From assembly GCA_050485905.1 (NCBI GenBank), contig JBJHCH010000022.1:1-39031 (forward strand): DNA of 39,031 nt, written 5' to 3'. Origin of the DNA: JAWLCA01 sp050485905 (GTDB lineage: Bacteria > Pseudomonadota > Alphaproteobacteria > Rhodobacterales > Rhodobacteraceae). Below the pieces are notes generated by a model. The model was not told the DNA's origin, did not search any database, and saw nothing but the letters and a program-made list of their open reading frames with translations. Each line of letters begins with the position of its first letter. Within the stretch, counting starts at the first letter, position 1. A program made the position numbers and the translations under genes. Of the stretch, positions 1 to 7,427 are shown piece after piece.

Positions 1-272
1 TCCGGCTGGTCGCCGAAGTTCAGCGTGATGCCGAAGCCGTCGCCGTCGACATGCAGATCGTCATACCAGTGCTGGATCACGATGGTCATTTCACCCGGAT
101 AGCGGTCGCGCAGCCAGTCGGCCAGCCGCGCATCGGGGTGGGCGGTGTCGAAGGTGATGAAGAAATGATGCTCGCCCGGCAGGCCGCGGTCGGCCACGTC
201 CCGAAGCACCTGTTCGATCAGGCCACGCATGGCCCGGTGCATCAGGTTTCCGTAGTCAATTGAACGTGCCAT
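1..272 (-). CDS. sspB: SspB family ClpXP adaptor protein, 5' part (runs off the window)
   Basis: SspB tethers ssrA-tagged and some other substrates to the ClpXP protease. About 90 N-terminal residues are visible, starting MARSIDYGNL; the C-terminal part, including the ClpX-binding tail, lies outside the window. Family hallmarks of the alphaproteobacterial SspB fold are present: an amphipathic first helix (residues about 5-25), then LPGEHHFFITF (about 30-40), then YPGEMTIVIQH (about 58-68) followed by DDLHVDGDGFGITLNF. The ATG at 272 is preceded by a purine-rich GGGGGCCGG. The gene is transcribed in the same direction as the tmRNA gene about 0.8 kb upstream, whose tag peptide is the classic SspB cargo. 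Identity rests on motif resemblance and is strong; completeness cannot be judged. Confidence 0.88.
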   Translation of the reverse strand, partial: MARSIDYGNLMHRAMRGLIEQVLRDVADRGLPGEHHFFITFDTAHPDARLADWLRDRYPGEMTIVIQHWYDDLHVDGDGFGITLNFGDQP

Positions 273-377
273 TCCGGCCCCCATCAGGTCCGACGTCAGC
301 ATAGGGGATTCGGATTCGAAGAAAAGGGGCGGCTGCGAGTTTTGCACAACCGAGGGGCGATGGGGCGCCCGGCCGGA

Positions 378-1040
378 TCAGCCCATCGGCTGGACGAGTT
401 CGCGGAAGATCTTGGCGCGCAGGGTGTCGGGATAGTCGTGGTGGCCGCGGGCGGTCATGACGAAACCGTTGGGCGGGGTGATGACGAAGCGGCGGTAGTA
501 GCCGGTGACGGCCAGCGAGCGGCCTGCCATCTCGATGGCGATGGCGTTGATCTCGATCCCCTGCCGGGCGGCGGCGGCGCTGGCGGGGCCGCTGGGGCGG
601 CCGCTGTTGGTCGGACCGTCGCCCGAGACGTCGATCACATGGCGGCGGCAGTCGGCGACGGGGCCGAAGCGGGCGGCGGCGAAGTGGATCAACTCGCCCA
701 CCGCGGTGTCGGACATCACATAGGCGCGGGGCAGGCGGGTGACGGTGGCGGCGAAGGCGGCGATGTCGGCGGGCTCAACCATGCGCTGCCAGTCGATGGA
801 AACCTGTTGCTGGTCCAGCCCCGACCATTGTACGACCGACAGCGCGACGCGGCCGGCGAGCAGGGCGTCGGTGATCACCGGGTCGCGGAGCGCGGTGGTG
901 AGGCCGTCGATCTGCAATCGGTATTCGCCCTCGTCCACCGAGCCGGAGACGTCGATGGCGAAGAGGAGCGCCACGTCGCAGGCCCGCGCGGGGAGGGCGG
1001 CGAGCAGGGTGGCGAGGGTGAGGGCGAGGAGCCGGTGCAT
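378..1040 (-). CDS. DUF1194 domain protein, secreted VWA-like
   Basis: A 220-residue protein with a cleavable signal peptide (residues 1-20, ending LPARA before CDVALLF). The mature part begins with a von Willebrand factor A-like MIDAS motif, DVSGSVDE (about 30-37), and contains the second conserved block DVSGDGPTNSG (about 140-150) typical of DUF1194 proteins. Such proteins are common in Rhodobacterales and are probably periplasmic metal-dependent adhesion or scaffold domains; no enzymatic activity is known. Cysteines near residues 21 and 131 could form a disulfide. No strong ribosome-binding site is seen before the ATG at 1040, but the signal peptide supports that start. It lies between the tmRNA gene and sspB on the same strand. 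Family assignment is firm, function unknown. Confidence 0.88.
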   Translation of the reverse strand: MHRLLALTLATLLAALPARACDVALLFAIDVSGSVDEGEYRLQIDGLTTALRDPVITDALLAGRVALSVVQWSGLDQQQVSIDWQRMVEPADIAAFAATVTRLPRAYVMSDTAVGELIHFAAARFGPVADCRRHVIDVSGDGPTNSGRPSGPASAAAARQGIEINAIAIEMAGRSLAVTGYYRRFVITPPNGFVMTARGHHDYPDTLRAKIFRELVQPMG

Positions 1041-1101
1041 GGGAAGAGAATATCCCGGCTACGGGGCCTGCCAAGTCACGAAAGCGAAGGGGGGAGTTAA
1101 G

Positions 1102-1417
1102 TGCAGGCTTCTGTTGCCAGGTGCCTGCGGACCCCGCCTTACGCGGCTAAGCGCAAGGGCTTAGTTTCGGCGACAAAGACTGCTTACGCAGCCACTGCCA
1201 TTGCCGGAGCACGGTTGTCATTGGCAACTGTACTTTGCGGACCGATAACGGTGGTACCTCACCGAGCAAAAGCAGACACCTTTAGACGTTCGTCGATCCT
1301 GTTTCGGCCCCATTCGCCCCCAATGAAGGGTTTTTGGTGGAGCCGCCGGGTACCGCCCCCGGGTCCGATCCGCTTATTACGTGCGCGTTTATTGCCATAG
1401 TCCCGGCAAGCCGGAAC
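1102..1417 (-). ncRNA. ssrA: Two-piece (circularly permuted) tmRNA
   Basis: tmRNA rescues stalled ribosomes and adds a degradation tag. On the minus strand the acceptor piece comes first (about 1417 to 1335). It ends in a T-arm stem CCGGG/CCCGG, acceptor strand CGGCTCC and an encoded ACCA. A 23-nt spacer follows, then the coding piece starting GGGGCCGAAACAGG at 1311. GGGGCCG pairs with CGGCTCC (six Watson-Crick pairs and one G-U), rebuilding the alanine acceptor stem across the two pieces. The tag frame, 1225 down to 1184, reads ANDNRAPAMAVAA then TAA. A hairpin GCAGGC...GCCTGC (1103-1128) closes the coding piece. This permuted order is the known alphaproteobacterial arrangement. The 5' end is inferred from the promoter and the 3' end from the hairpin, so both outer boundaries are approximate. 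Confidence 0.95.
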
Positions 1418-1423
1418 AGACCG

Positions 1424-1452
1424 GATATACGCCCTTGGGGCAGGCGATTCAA
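1424..1452 (-). promoter_or_regulatory. Candidate promoter of ssrA
   Basis: On the minus strand TTGAAT (1452-1447) and TATATC (1429-1424) are separated by exactly 17 bp, a sigma-70-like pair. Transcription would start near 1417, giving an acceptor piece of about 83 nt, close to the size known for two-piece tmRNAs. Read by eye only. Confidence 0.45.
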
Positions 1453-1488
1453 GGTGACTCTGGCGTGCCCGGACAGGGGATTTCGGGG

Positions 1489-1507
1489 TTTGGGCAACTT
1501 GCCCAAA
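1489..1507. repeat. Perfect 19-bp palindrome upstream of ssrA
   Basis: TTTGGGCAA-C-TTGCCCAAA is a perfect inverted repeat with 9-bp arms around a single central base. It lies about 37 bp upstream of the candidate ssrA -35 and about 100 bp upstream of the divergent DUF2182 gene. No T-tract follows it on either strand, so it looks like a protein-binding site rather than a terminator. The binding protein is unknown. Confidence 0.6.
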
Positions 1508-1575
1508 AAATCAAGCCATTGAAAACGCATGATTTCGTCTTTTTTGTTTACTTGCCCTTAACCGTTTGGCGCCGG

Positions 1576-1604
1576 TTCCCCCGGCTGCCGAAAGCGCCTA
1601 GTCT
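1576..1604 (+). promoter_or_regulatory. Candidate promoter of the DUF2182 operon, possibly leaderless
   Basis: TTCCCC (1576-1581) and TAGTCT (1599-1604) are 17 bp apart. The expected start point falls at or next to the ATG at 1611, which would give a leaderless or near-leaderless message. The -35 is poor, and the GGGGG just before the ATG could instead be a close ribosome-binding site. Confidence 0.3.
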
Positions 1605-1610
1605 GGGGGC

Positions 1611-2396
1611 ATGACGACGCTGACGAACCGGCTGACCCAGCGGCTGACCCACCGCGCCCGCGCGGGCCTGTGGTCGGGATTCTTTGCGCTGGTCCTGACG
1701 GGCTGGGCGCTGCTGTGGGTGATGGGGCGCGAGGCGGCATCCTATCAGGCGGCCTATGGGCTGGACTGGTGGATCGAATTGTGCCGGACCGGGGCGGGCG
1801 GCGCGGCATTCAGCCCGTTGGCGGCGATGTGGGCGGTGATGGCGGCGGCGATGATGGCGCCGACCATCGTGCCGGTGCTGACCACCTATCTGGACCTGCC
1901 GAATGCGCGGGCCTCGGGCTTTGCAGCGCTGCTGGCGGGCTATCTGGCGGTCTGGGGCGGCGCGGCGCTGGGATTCGCGGCGCTGCAACAGGGGTTGGCC
2001 GGGCAGGGCTGGATCGCGCCGACCGGGGCCAGCCTGTCGCACGGGCTGAATGCCGCGCTGTTCGCGCTGGCGGGGGCCTGGCAGTTTTCGGAGTTGAAGG
2101 GGCGCTGCCTGTCGCGCTGCCGCGCGCCGCTGATGTTCCTGATCGCGCACTGGCGCGACGGCGTGGCCGGGGCGGCGGCGATGGGCGCGCGGCTGGGGGC
2201 GGTCTGCCTGGGCTGCTGCTGGGCGCTGATGGCGCTGGCGCTGGTCGGCGGGATGGCGAACCTGCTGTGGATGGGGCTTGCCACCCTGTTGATGGTGGTG
2301 GAGAAACTGCCCGAGGCGGGCCGCTGGCTGACCCGCCCGCTGGGCTGGGCGCTGCTGGTGGCGGCGGGGGCAAGCCTGATCGCCGCGGCGATCTGA
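1611..2396 (+). CDS. DUF2182 integral membrane protein (predicted metal-binding)
   Basis: A 261-residue protein with six or seven hydrophobic segments. It carries the DUF2182 signatures: WAVMAAAMMAP (about 75-85), GAWQFSELKGRCLSRCRAP (about 147-165, with two Cys spaced by three residues) and GARLGAVCLGCCWALMALAL (about 188-207, with a CxxCC cluster). The Met- and Cys-rich membrane segments are why the family is described as predicted metal-binding, but no biochemical role is established. It is the first gene of a tight unit with a Cys-rich DUF1326 protein starting 14 bp downstream, a pairing seen in other proteobacteria. The ATG at 1611 lies behind GGGGG. Family call is strong; function is unknown. 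Confidence 0.9.
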   Translation: MTTLTNRLTQRLTHRARAGLWSGFFALVLTGWALLWVMGREAASYQAAYGLDWWIELCRTGAGGAAFSPLAAMWAVMAAAMMAPTIVPVLTTYLDLPNARASGFAALLAGYLAVWGGAALGFAALQQGLAGQGWIAPTGASLSHGLNAALFALAGAWQFSELKGRCLSRCRAPLMFLIAHWRDGVAGAAAMGARLGAVCLGCCWALMALALVGGMANLLWMGLATLLMVVEKLPEAGRWLTRPLGWALLVAAGASLIAAAI

Positions 2397-2410
2397 GGGG
2401 GGAGACTGCA

Positions 2411-3103
2411 ATGACCGAGAGCACCCGGCTGACGCCGCCCGCGCCGATCGACAACCGTCACCCGGCGGCCGAACGCCGCCCCGGCACGATCCCCGACTGG
2501 GCGATCCGGGGCGAATTGATCCTGAACTGCAACTGCACCGTGTTCTGCCCCTGCGTCGTCAGCCTGGGCGACCACCCGCCGACGGAGGGCTACTGCCAGG
2601 CCTGGGCCGGGGTGCGGATCGACCGGGGCCATTACGGCGAGGTGGATCTGTCGGGGCTGAACGTGGGGCTGATGCTGGAGATCCCCGGCCTGATGGCGCG
2701 CGGCAACTGGACGGCGGCGGCGTTCATCGACGACCGCGCGAGCCATGTGGCGCATCGGGCGCTGGTGGATATCTTCAGCGGCAAGGCGCGCGGCACCACC
2801 GGGCTGTTCGGGGTGCTGGTCAGCACCTTTCTGGGCGCCGAAACCGCCCCCGTGGCCTTCGAGACCGAGGGCGCTGTGCGGCGCCTGATCGTGGGCAAGA
2901 AGATTCAGGGCGAGGTCGTGCCGGTTCAGGGCGCCGATCCGTCGCAGGACATCGTGGTCAGGAACACGAAATACTGGATGGGGCCGGATATAACCGTGGC
3001 CACCGCCACACAGGGCCGGGTGCGGGCATTCGGCCGGGTCTGGGATTTCGACGGCCGCAGCGCCGAGATCTGCGCGATCGACTGGAAGGGACCGGGGCGA
3101 TGA
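2411..3103 (+). CDS. DUF1326 domain protein, Cys-rich
   Basis: A 230-residue soluble protein without a signal peptide. The DUF1326 core starts at about residue 28 with WAIRGELILNCNCTVFCPC, giving Cys40, Cys42, Cys46 and Cys48, with a further Cys62 in GYCQAW. This closely spaced cluster suggests metal or redox chemistry, but no activity is established. The open frame extends far upstream, but the ATG at 2411, after GGGGGGAGACTGCA, is the natural start because it immediately follows the DUF2182 stop. The stop overlaps the next ATG by four bases (ATGA), so translation with the DinB-fold gene is probably coupled. The co-occurrence of DUF2182 and DUF1326 suggests one functional unit. Confidence 0.88.
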   Translation: MTESTRLTPPAPIDNRHPAAERRPGTIPDWAIRGELILNCNCTVFCPCVVSLGDHPPTEGYCQAWAGVRIDRGHYGEVDLSGLNVGLMLEIPGLMARGNWTAAAFIDDRASHVAHRALVDIFSGKARGTTGLFGVLVSTFLGAETAPVAFETEGAVRRLIVGKKIQGEVVPVQGADPSQDIVVRNTKYWMGPDITVATATQGRVRAFGRVWDFDGRSAEICAIDWKGPGR

Positions 3104-3600
3104 TTACACCCGACTACTGCCGCGTGATGGCGGACTACAACGCCTGGCAGAACGAGAGCCTGCTGGTCGCCGCCGAGGAGTTGAGCGACGAGGAGCGGCA
3201 GGCGGATCGCGGCGCGTTTTTCCGGTCCATCGCCGGGACGCTGTCGCATCTGCTGTGGGCCGATCTGGTCTGGATGGCGCGGTTCACCGGGGTGGAGGCG
3301 CCGCGGGTCGGCATCCCCGACAGCCCGATGCTGTGGCCCGACTGGGCCCCCTATTGCGCCGCGCGGCGCGAGCAGGACCAGTTGATCGGGGTCTGGGCGG
3401 CGGCGCAGACGCCCGAGTCGCTGGCGGGCGATGTCACCTGGTATTCCGGCGTGCTGGGGCGCGAGGTGACGAAGCCCCGCGCGCTGCTGGTGGTGCATAT
3501 GTTCAACCACCAGACCCATCATCGCGGGCAGGTCCATGGGATGCTGACCGCCGCGGGCGCGCGCCCCGGCGATACCGACCTGCCCTTCATGCCCGGCTGA
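3100..3600 (+). CDS. DinB family protein
   Basis: A 166-residue protein of the DinB/YfiT four-helix-bundle superfamily of metal-dependent thiol-handling enzymes. The expected histidine triad is visible: His50 (SIAGTLSHLLWAD), His137 (MFNHQTHH) and His141 within HHRGQVHGML, which would bind a divalent metal. WADLVWM and LPFMPG are also typical. DinB-fold enzymes can act as glutathione, mycothiol or bacillithiol S-transferases, but the cofactor here cannot be told from sequence. It is the third gene of the DUF2182-DUF1326 unit, overlapping it by ATGA, and 18 bp before acuI. A thiol-linked role would fit the Cys-rich neighbour, but that is inference. Confidence 0.9.
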   Translation: MITPDYCRVMADYNAWQNESLLVAAEELSDEERQADRGAFFRSIAGTLSHLLWADLVWMARFTGVEAPRVGIPDSPMLWPDWAPYCAARREQDQLIGVWAAAQTPESLAGDVTWYSGVLGREVTKPRALLVVHMFNHQTHHRGQVHGMLTAAGARPGDTDLPFMPG

Positions 3601-3618
3601 GACGTAAAGGAGAGATCG

Positions 3619-4614
3619 ATGAGTTTTCGCGCAATGGTGGTCGAAAAGGCCGAGGATGGCAGCGTATCGGCCGGTGTGCAGCAGGTGGAGGAAAGCCGCC
3701 TGCCCGCAGGCGAGGTGCTGGTGGATGTGGAATATTCGACCGTCAACTACAAGGACGGGCTGTGCTTTCTGGCCAATGGCGGCGGGCTGGTGCGGGACTG
3801 GCCGCATGTGCCGGGGATCGATTTCGCGGGCCGGGTGGCCGAAAGCAGCGATGACCGCTACGCCCCCGGCGACGAGGTGATCCTGACCGGCTGGCATGTC
3901 GGAGAGCGGCAGTGGGGCGGCTATGCCGAAAAGGCCCGCGTGCGCGCCGACTGGCTGGTGCCGGTGCCCGCCGGGCTGACCACGCGGACGGCGATGGCCG
4001 TGGGCACGGCGGGTTTTACCGCGATGCTGGCGATCATGGCGCTGGAAGATCACGGGCTGACCCCCGATGGCGGCGAGGTTCTGGTGACGGGGGCCGCGGG
4101 GGGGGTCGGCTCGGTCGCCGTCGCGGTGCTGGCGAAGCTGGGCTATCAGGTCGCCGCCGTGACCGGGCGGCCCGAGACGGAAGCCTATCTGCGCGATCTG
4201 GGGGCCACGCGGATTGTCCCGCGAGAAGAGGTTTCCCAGGCGATCAAGCGCCCGCTGGAGGCCGAGACCTGGGCCGGCTGCATCGACGCCGTGGGCGGCG
4301 AAATGCTGGCGCGCGTGCTGGGGCAGTTGAAATATCAGGGATCTGTCGCCGCGGTGGGCAATGCCGGGGGGCTGGCGGTGCCGGCCTCGGTCATTCCGTT
4401 CCTGCTGCGCGGGGTGAACATTCTGGGCATCGACAGCGTGCGCCGGCCCCATGCCGACCGGATCCGCGCCTGGGGCCGGATCGTCACCGATCTGCCGATG
4501 GACAAGCTGGAAGCGATGATCCGCCCCGCCGGGCTGGCCGATCTGCCCGGTCTGGCGGCGGAGATCCTGAAGGGGCAGGTGCAGGGCCGCGTCGTCGTCG
4601 ATCCGCGGACTTGA
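3619..4614 (+). CDS. acuI: Acryloyl-CoA reductase, AcuI/YhdH type
   Basis: A 331-residue zinc-independent medium-chain reductase. AcuI reduces toxic acryloyl-CoA to propionyl-CoA with NADPH, in 3-hydroxypropionate and DMSP/acrylate metabolism. Visible features are the N-terminal GroES-like domain with STVNYKDGL (about 40-48) and HVPGIDFAGRV, the AcuI/YhdH stretch GWHVGERQWGGYAEKARV (about 95-112), the Rossmann glycine motif VTGAAGGVGSVAV (about 155-167) and GIDSVRRP near residue 273. Length matches the family. Start ATG follows AAAGGAGAG. No DMSP lyase gene (dddL-like) is next to it, so a general detoxification or 3-hydroxypropionate role is more likely here. Close YhdH-type quinone reductase relatives are the main alternative. 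Confidence 0.88.
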   Translation: MSFRAMVVEKAEDGSVSAGVQQVEESRLPAGEVLVDVEYSTVNYKDGLCFLANGGGLVRDWPHVPGIDFAGRVAESSDDRYAPGDEVILTGWHVGERQWGGYAEKARVRADWLVPVPAGLTTRTAMAVGTAGFTAMLAIMALEDHGLTPDGGEVLVTGAAGGVGSVAVAVLAKLGYQVAAVTGRPETEAYLRDLGATRIVPREEVSQAIKRPLEAETWAGCIDAVGGEMLARVLGQLKYQGSVAAVGNAGGLAVPASVIPFLLRGVNILGIDSVRRPHADRIRAWGRIVTDLPMDKLEAMIRPAGLADLPGLAAEILKGQVQGRVVVDPRT

Positions 4615-4696
4615 AGGCAGAAAACGGTGACCTAAGACTCCTTCTGCCGGTGCTGCCGGCCCGCCCAAGACCAAGAACACGGGCGGAGGAGGGACG

Positions 4697-5923
4697 ATGG
4701 ACGATCTGGATCTGGATTTCGTTCGGGCGCAGTTCCCGGCGTTTTCCGAGCCGACACTGCGCGAGCACGCATTCTTCGAGAATGCGGGGGGCAGCTACGC
4801 GTGCCGCTACGTGATCTGGCGGCTGCACCGCTTTTACCGGGAACGCAAGGTTCAGCCCTATGCGCCCTATGATGCCGCGACCCTTGGCGGGGCCGAGATG
4901 GACGAGGCGCGCAACCGGCTGGCGCGGATCATGGGCATAGAGGCCGACGAGCTGCATTTCGGCCCCTCGACCAGCCAGAACACCTATGTGCTGGCGCAGG
5001 CCTTTGCCCAGTGGCTGAGCCCCGGCGAGGCGGTGGTCGTCACCGATCAGGACCACGAGGCGAACAGCGGCGTCTGGCGCCGGCTGGCCGAGATGGGGGT
5101 GGAGATCCGCGAGTGGAAGATCGACCCCACGACCGGCACGCTGGACCCCGAGGCGCTGGAACGGCTGCTGGACGACCATGTGCGGTTGGTGTGCTTCCCG
5201 CATTGCTCCAACGTGGTGGGAGAGATCAACCCGGTGGAGCGGATCTGCGCGATGGTGCGCCGGGCGGGGGCGTTTTCCTGCGTGGACGGCGTGTCATACG
5301 CCCCGCACGGGCTGCCGAACGTCGGAAAGCTGGGGGCGGATATCTACCTGTTCTCGGCCTACAAGACCTATGGCCCGCATCAGGGGATCATGGCGATGCG
5401 CCGGGCGCTGGCGCAGATCCTGCCGAACCAGGGGCACCATTTCAACGCCGGGATCCTGACCAAACGCTTCACCCCCGCCGGGCCGGACCATGCCCAGATC
5501 GCCGCCTGCGCCGGGATGGCGGACTATGTCGATGCCGTCTACGGGCGCCACTACAAGGCCGGGCGCGATGCGGCGGGGCGGGCGGCGGTGGTCCACGACC
5601 TGTTCCGCCGGCACGAGACGAAGCTGCTGCAACCGCTGCTGGACTATCTGGGCGGGCGCAATGACATCCGGCTGATCGGCACCGCCAAGGCCGCGCGGCG
5701 TGCGCCCACCGTCTCGGTCGTCTGCCAGCGGCCGGGCGCGGCGGTGGCGGCCGATCTTGCCCGGCACGGGATCATGTGCTGGGGCGGGGATTTCTATGCC
5801 CACCGGCCGCTGAAGGCGATGGGCGTGGACCCGGCCCACGGGGTTCTGCGCCTCAGTTTCGTGCACTATACCTCGGCCGAGGACGTTGACCGGCTGATGA
5901 CCGCGCTAGATCAGGTGCTGTAG
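4697..5923 (+). CDS. Cysteine desulfurase-like class V aminotransferase (VC1184-like)
   Basis: A 408-residue PLP-dependent fold-type I enzyme of the cysteine desulfurase-like subfamily resembling VC1184. FFENAGGSYA (about 26-35) is the substrate-proximal loop, TDQDHEANSGVW the PLP-ring-stacking region, CVDGVSYAPHG the cofactor aspartate region and SAYKTYGPHQG carries the Schiff-base Lys223. The C-terminal region has GGDFYAHRP where true SufS-type desulfurases carry their catalytic Cys loop; no Cys is in that loop, only one just before it (MCWGG). The substrate is therefore uncertain and could be an amino acid other than cysteine. Start ATG follows GGAGGAGGG. It lies between acuI and the photolyase gene with short gaps and no obvious functional link. 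Confidence 0.82.
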   Translation: MDDLDLDFVRAQFPAFSEPTLREHAFFENAGGSYACRYVIWRLHRFYRERKVQPYAPYDAATLGGAEMDEARNRLARIMGIEADELHFGPSTSQNTYVLAQAFAQWLSPGEAVVVTDQDHEANSGVWRRLAEMGVEIREWKIDPTTGTLDPEALERLLDDHVRLVCFPHCSNVVGEINPVERICAMVRRAGAFSCVDGVSYAPHGLPNVGKLGADIYLFSAYKTYGPHQGIMAMRRALAQILPNQGHHFNAGILTKRFTPAGPDHAQIAACAGMADYVDAVYGRHYKAGRDAAGRAAVVHDLFRRHETKLLQPLLDYLGGRNDIRLIGTAKAARRAPTVSVVCQRPGAAVAADLARHGIMCWGGDFYAHRPLKAMGVDPAHGVLRLSFVHYTSAEDVDRLMTALDQVL

Positions 5924-5953
5924 CGGCCCGGTTCGGCCCGGCAACAGGCGGCG

Positions 5954-7378
5954 ATGACAGACAAGTCCCCCATCCTTTACTGGGTCCGCCGCGACCTGCG
6001 ACTGGCCGACAACCCGGCGCTGGCCAATGCCCTGGACAGCGGCCGCCCGGTGATCCCGGTCTTCGTGCTGGATGAGGTGACGGAGGCGCTGGGTGCCGCG
6101 CCGAAATGGCGGCTGGGGCAGGGGTTGGCGGTGTTCGCGCGCACGCTGAAGGACAGGGGCAGCCGGCTGGTCCTGCGCCGTGGCCCGGCGCTCGATTCCT
6201 TGCGCGCGCTGGTGGCGGAGACAGGCGCGAGTGCGGTTGTCTGGAACCGGCTTTACGACCCCGCCGCCCGCGCCCGCGATACCGAGGTGAAGGCGGCGCT
6301 GAAGGATGACGGGCTGGAGGCGCGCAGCTTTGGCGGCCACCTGCTGTTCGAGCCCTGGACGGTGGAAACGGGGCAGGGCGGCTACTACAAGGTCTATACG
6401 CCCTTCTGGCGCGCGGTGAACGACCGCGACCCCGGCGCGCCCGACCGGGCGCCATCGAAGCTGCCCGCACCCGACACATGGCCCGACGGCGACGCGCTGG
6501 ACGACTGGCGCCTGGGCCGCGCGATGAACCGCGGGGCAGAGATTGTGGCCCGCCATGCGGTTGTGGGAGAGGGCGCCGCCCGCGACCGGCTGGATGCCTT
6601 CCTCGACGGCCCGGTGCAGGACTACGCCCGCGACCGTGACCGGCCCGACCGCGCGGGCACATCGGGCCTGTCGGAAAACCTGAGCCTGGGCGAGATCGGC
6701 CCACGCACCGTCTGGGCCGCCGGGATGGCAGCGCGCGAGCGCGGCGCGCAGGGGGCCGAGACATTCCTCAAGGAACTGGTCTGGCGCGAATTCTCCTATC
6801 ACCTGATCCACCACACGCCGCAGATCGTGGATCGCAACTGGCGGCAGGACTGGGACGATTTCCCCTGGCGCGACGACAATGATGACGCGATGCGCTGGCG
6901 GCAGGGCCGCACCGGGGTGCAGTTCGTCGATGCCGCGCTGCGCGAGATGTATGTGACCGGCACCATGCACAACCGGAGCCGGATGATCGCGGCGAGCTAC
7001 CTGACCAAGCACCTGCTGACCCATTGGCGCATCGGGCTGGAATGGTTCGAGGATTGCCTGATCGACTGGGATCCGGCGGCGAATGCGATGGGCTGGCAAT
7101 GGGCGGCCGGATCCGGCCCCGATGCCGCGCCGTATTTCCGCATCTTCAACCCCGATACCCAGGCGGAAAAGTTCGACCCGAAGGGCAGCTATCGCCGCCG
7201 CTTCATCGCCGAACTTTCCGAAAAACCGGGGCGCGACGCGCTGGATTACTTTGCCGCCGTGCCCCGACGCTGGAAGCTGGACCCGGCGAAACCCTATCCC
7301 GATCCCGTGGTCGGGCTGAAAGAGGGGCGCGAGCGGGCGCTCGCCGCCTATTCCGGGCTCAAGGAAGGCTCAAGTTGA
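5954..7378 (+). CDS. phr: Deoxyribodipyrimidine photolyase
   Basis: A 474-residue class I photolyase/cryptochrome family flavoprotein that repairs cyclobutane pyrimidine dimers using light. The N-terminal Rossmann antenna domain begins ILYWVRRDLRLADNPAL (about 7-23). The FAD-binding domain shows TSGLSENLSLGEIGPR (about 235-250), LVWREFSYHL (about 275-284), NRSRMIAASYLTKHLLTHW (about 339-357) and DWDPAANAMGWQW (about 371-383), followed by PYFRIFNP. Length is typical. It could in principle be a cryptochrome, but the complete photolyase motif set favours repair. The ATG at 5954 lies behind GGCGGCG, a weak ribosome-binding site, 30 bp after the previous stop. It precedes the cfa-trgAB-cysK run by 49 bp. 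Confidence 0.92.
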   Translation: MTDKSPILYWVRRDLRLADNPALANALDSGRPVIPVFVLDEVTEALGAAPKWRLGQGLAVFARTLKDRGSRLVLRRGPALDSLRALVAETGASAVVWNRLYDPAARARDTEVKAALKDDGLEARSFGGHLLFEPWTVETGQGGYYKVYTPFWRAVNDRDPGAPDRAPSKLPAPDTWPDGDALDDWRLGRAMNRGAEIVARHAVVGEGAARDRLDAFLDGPVQDYARDRDRPDRAGTSGLSENLSLGEIGPRTVWAAGMAARERGAQGAETFLKELVWREFSYHLIHHTPQIVDRNWRQDWDDFPWRDDNDDAMRWRQGRTGVQFVDAALREMYVTGTMHNRSRMIAASYLTKHLLTHWRIGLEWFEDCLIDWDPAANAMGWQWAAGSGPDAAPYFRIFNPDTQAEKFDPKGSYRRRFIAELSEKPGRDALDYFAAVPRRWKLDPAKPYPDPVVGLKEGRERALAAYSGLKEGSS

Positions 7379-7427
7379 CCGCCTGTGCATCCTGCGGCAA
7401 CACTTGGTGAAAAGAAGGACAGGGACG

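Noticed and set aside
3619..4614. DMSP catabolism cluster
   Set aside because: acuI alone is present; no DMSP lyase, acuR regulator or dmd gene is in the window, so a general acryloyl-CoA role is preferred.
2926..4680. Long 584-codon minus-strand frame opposite the DinB and acuI genes
   Set aside because: It is a GC3 mirror of well-identified plus-strand genes, with a His/Gln/Arg-rich translation and no domain resemblance.
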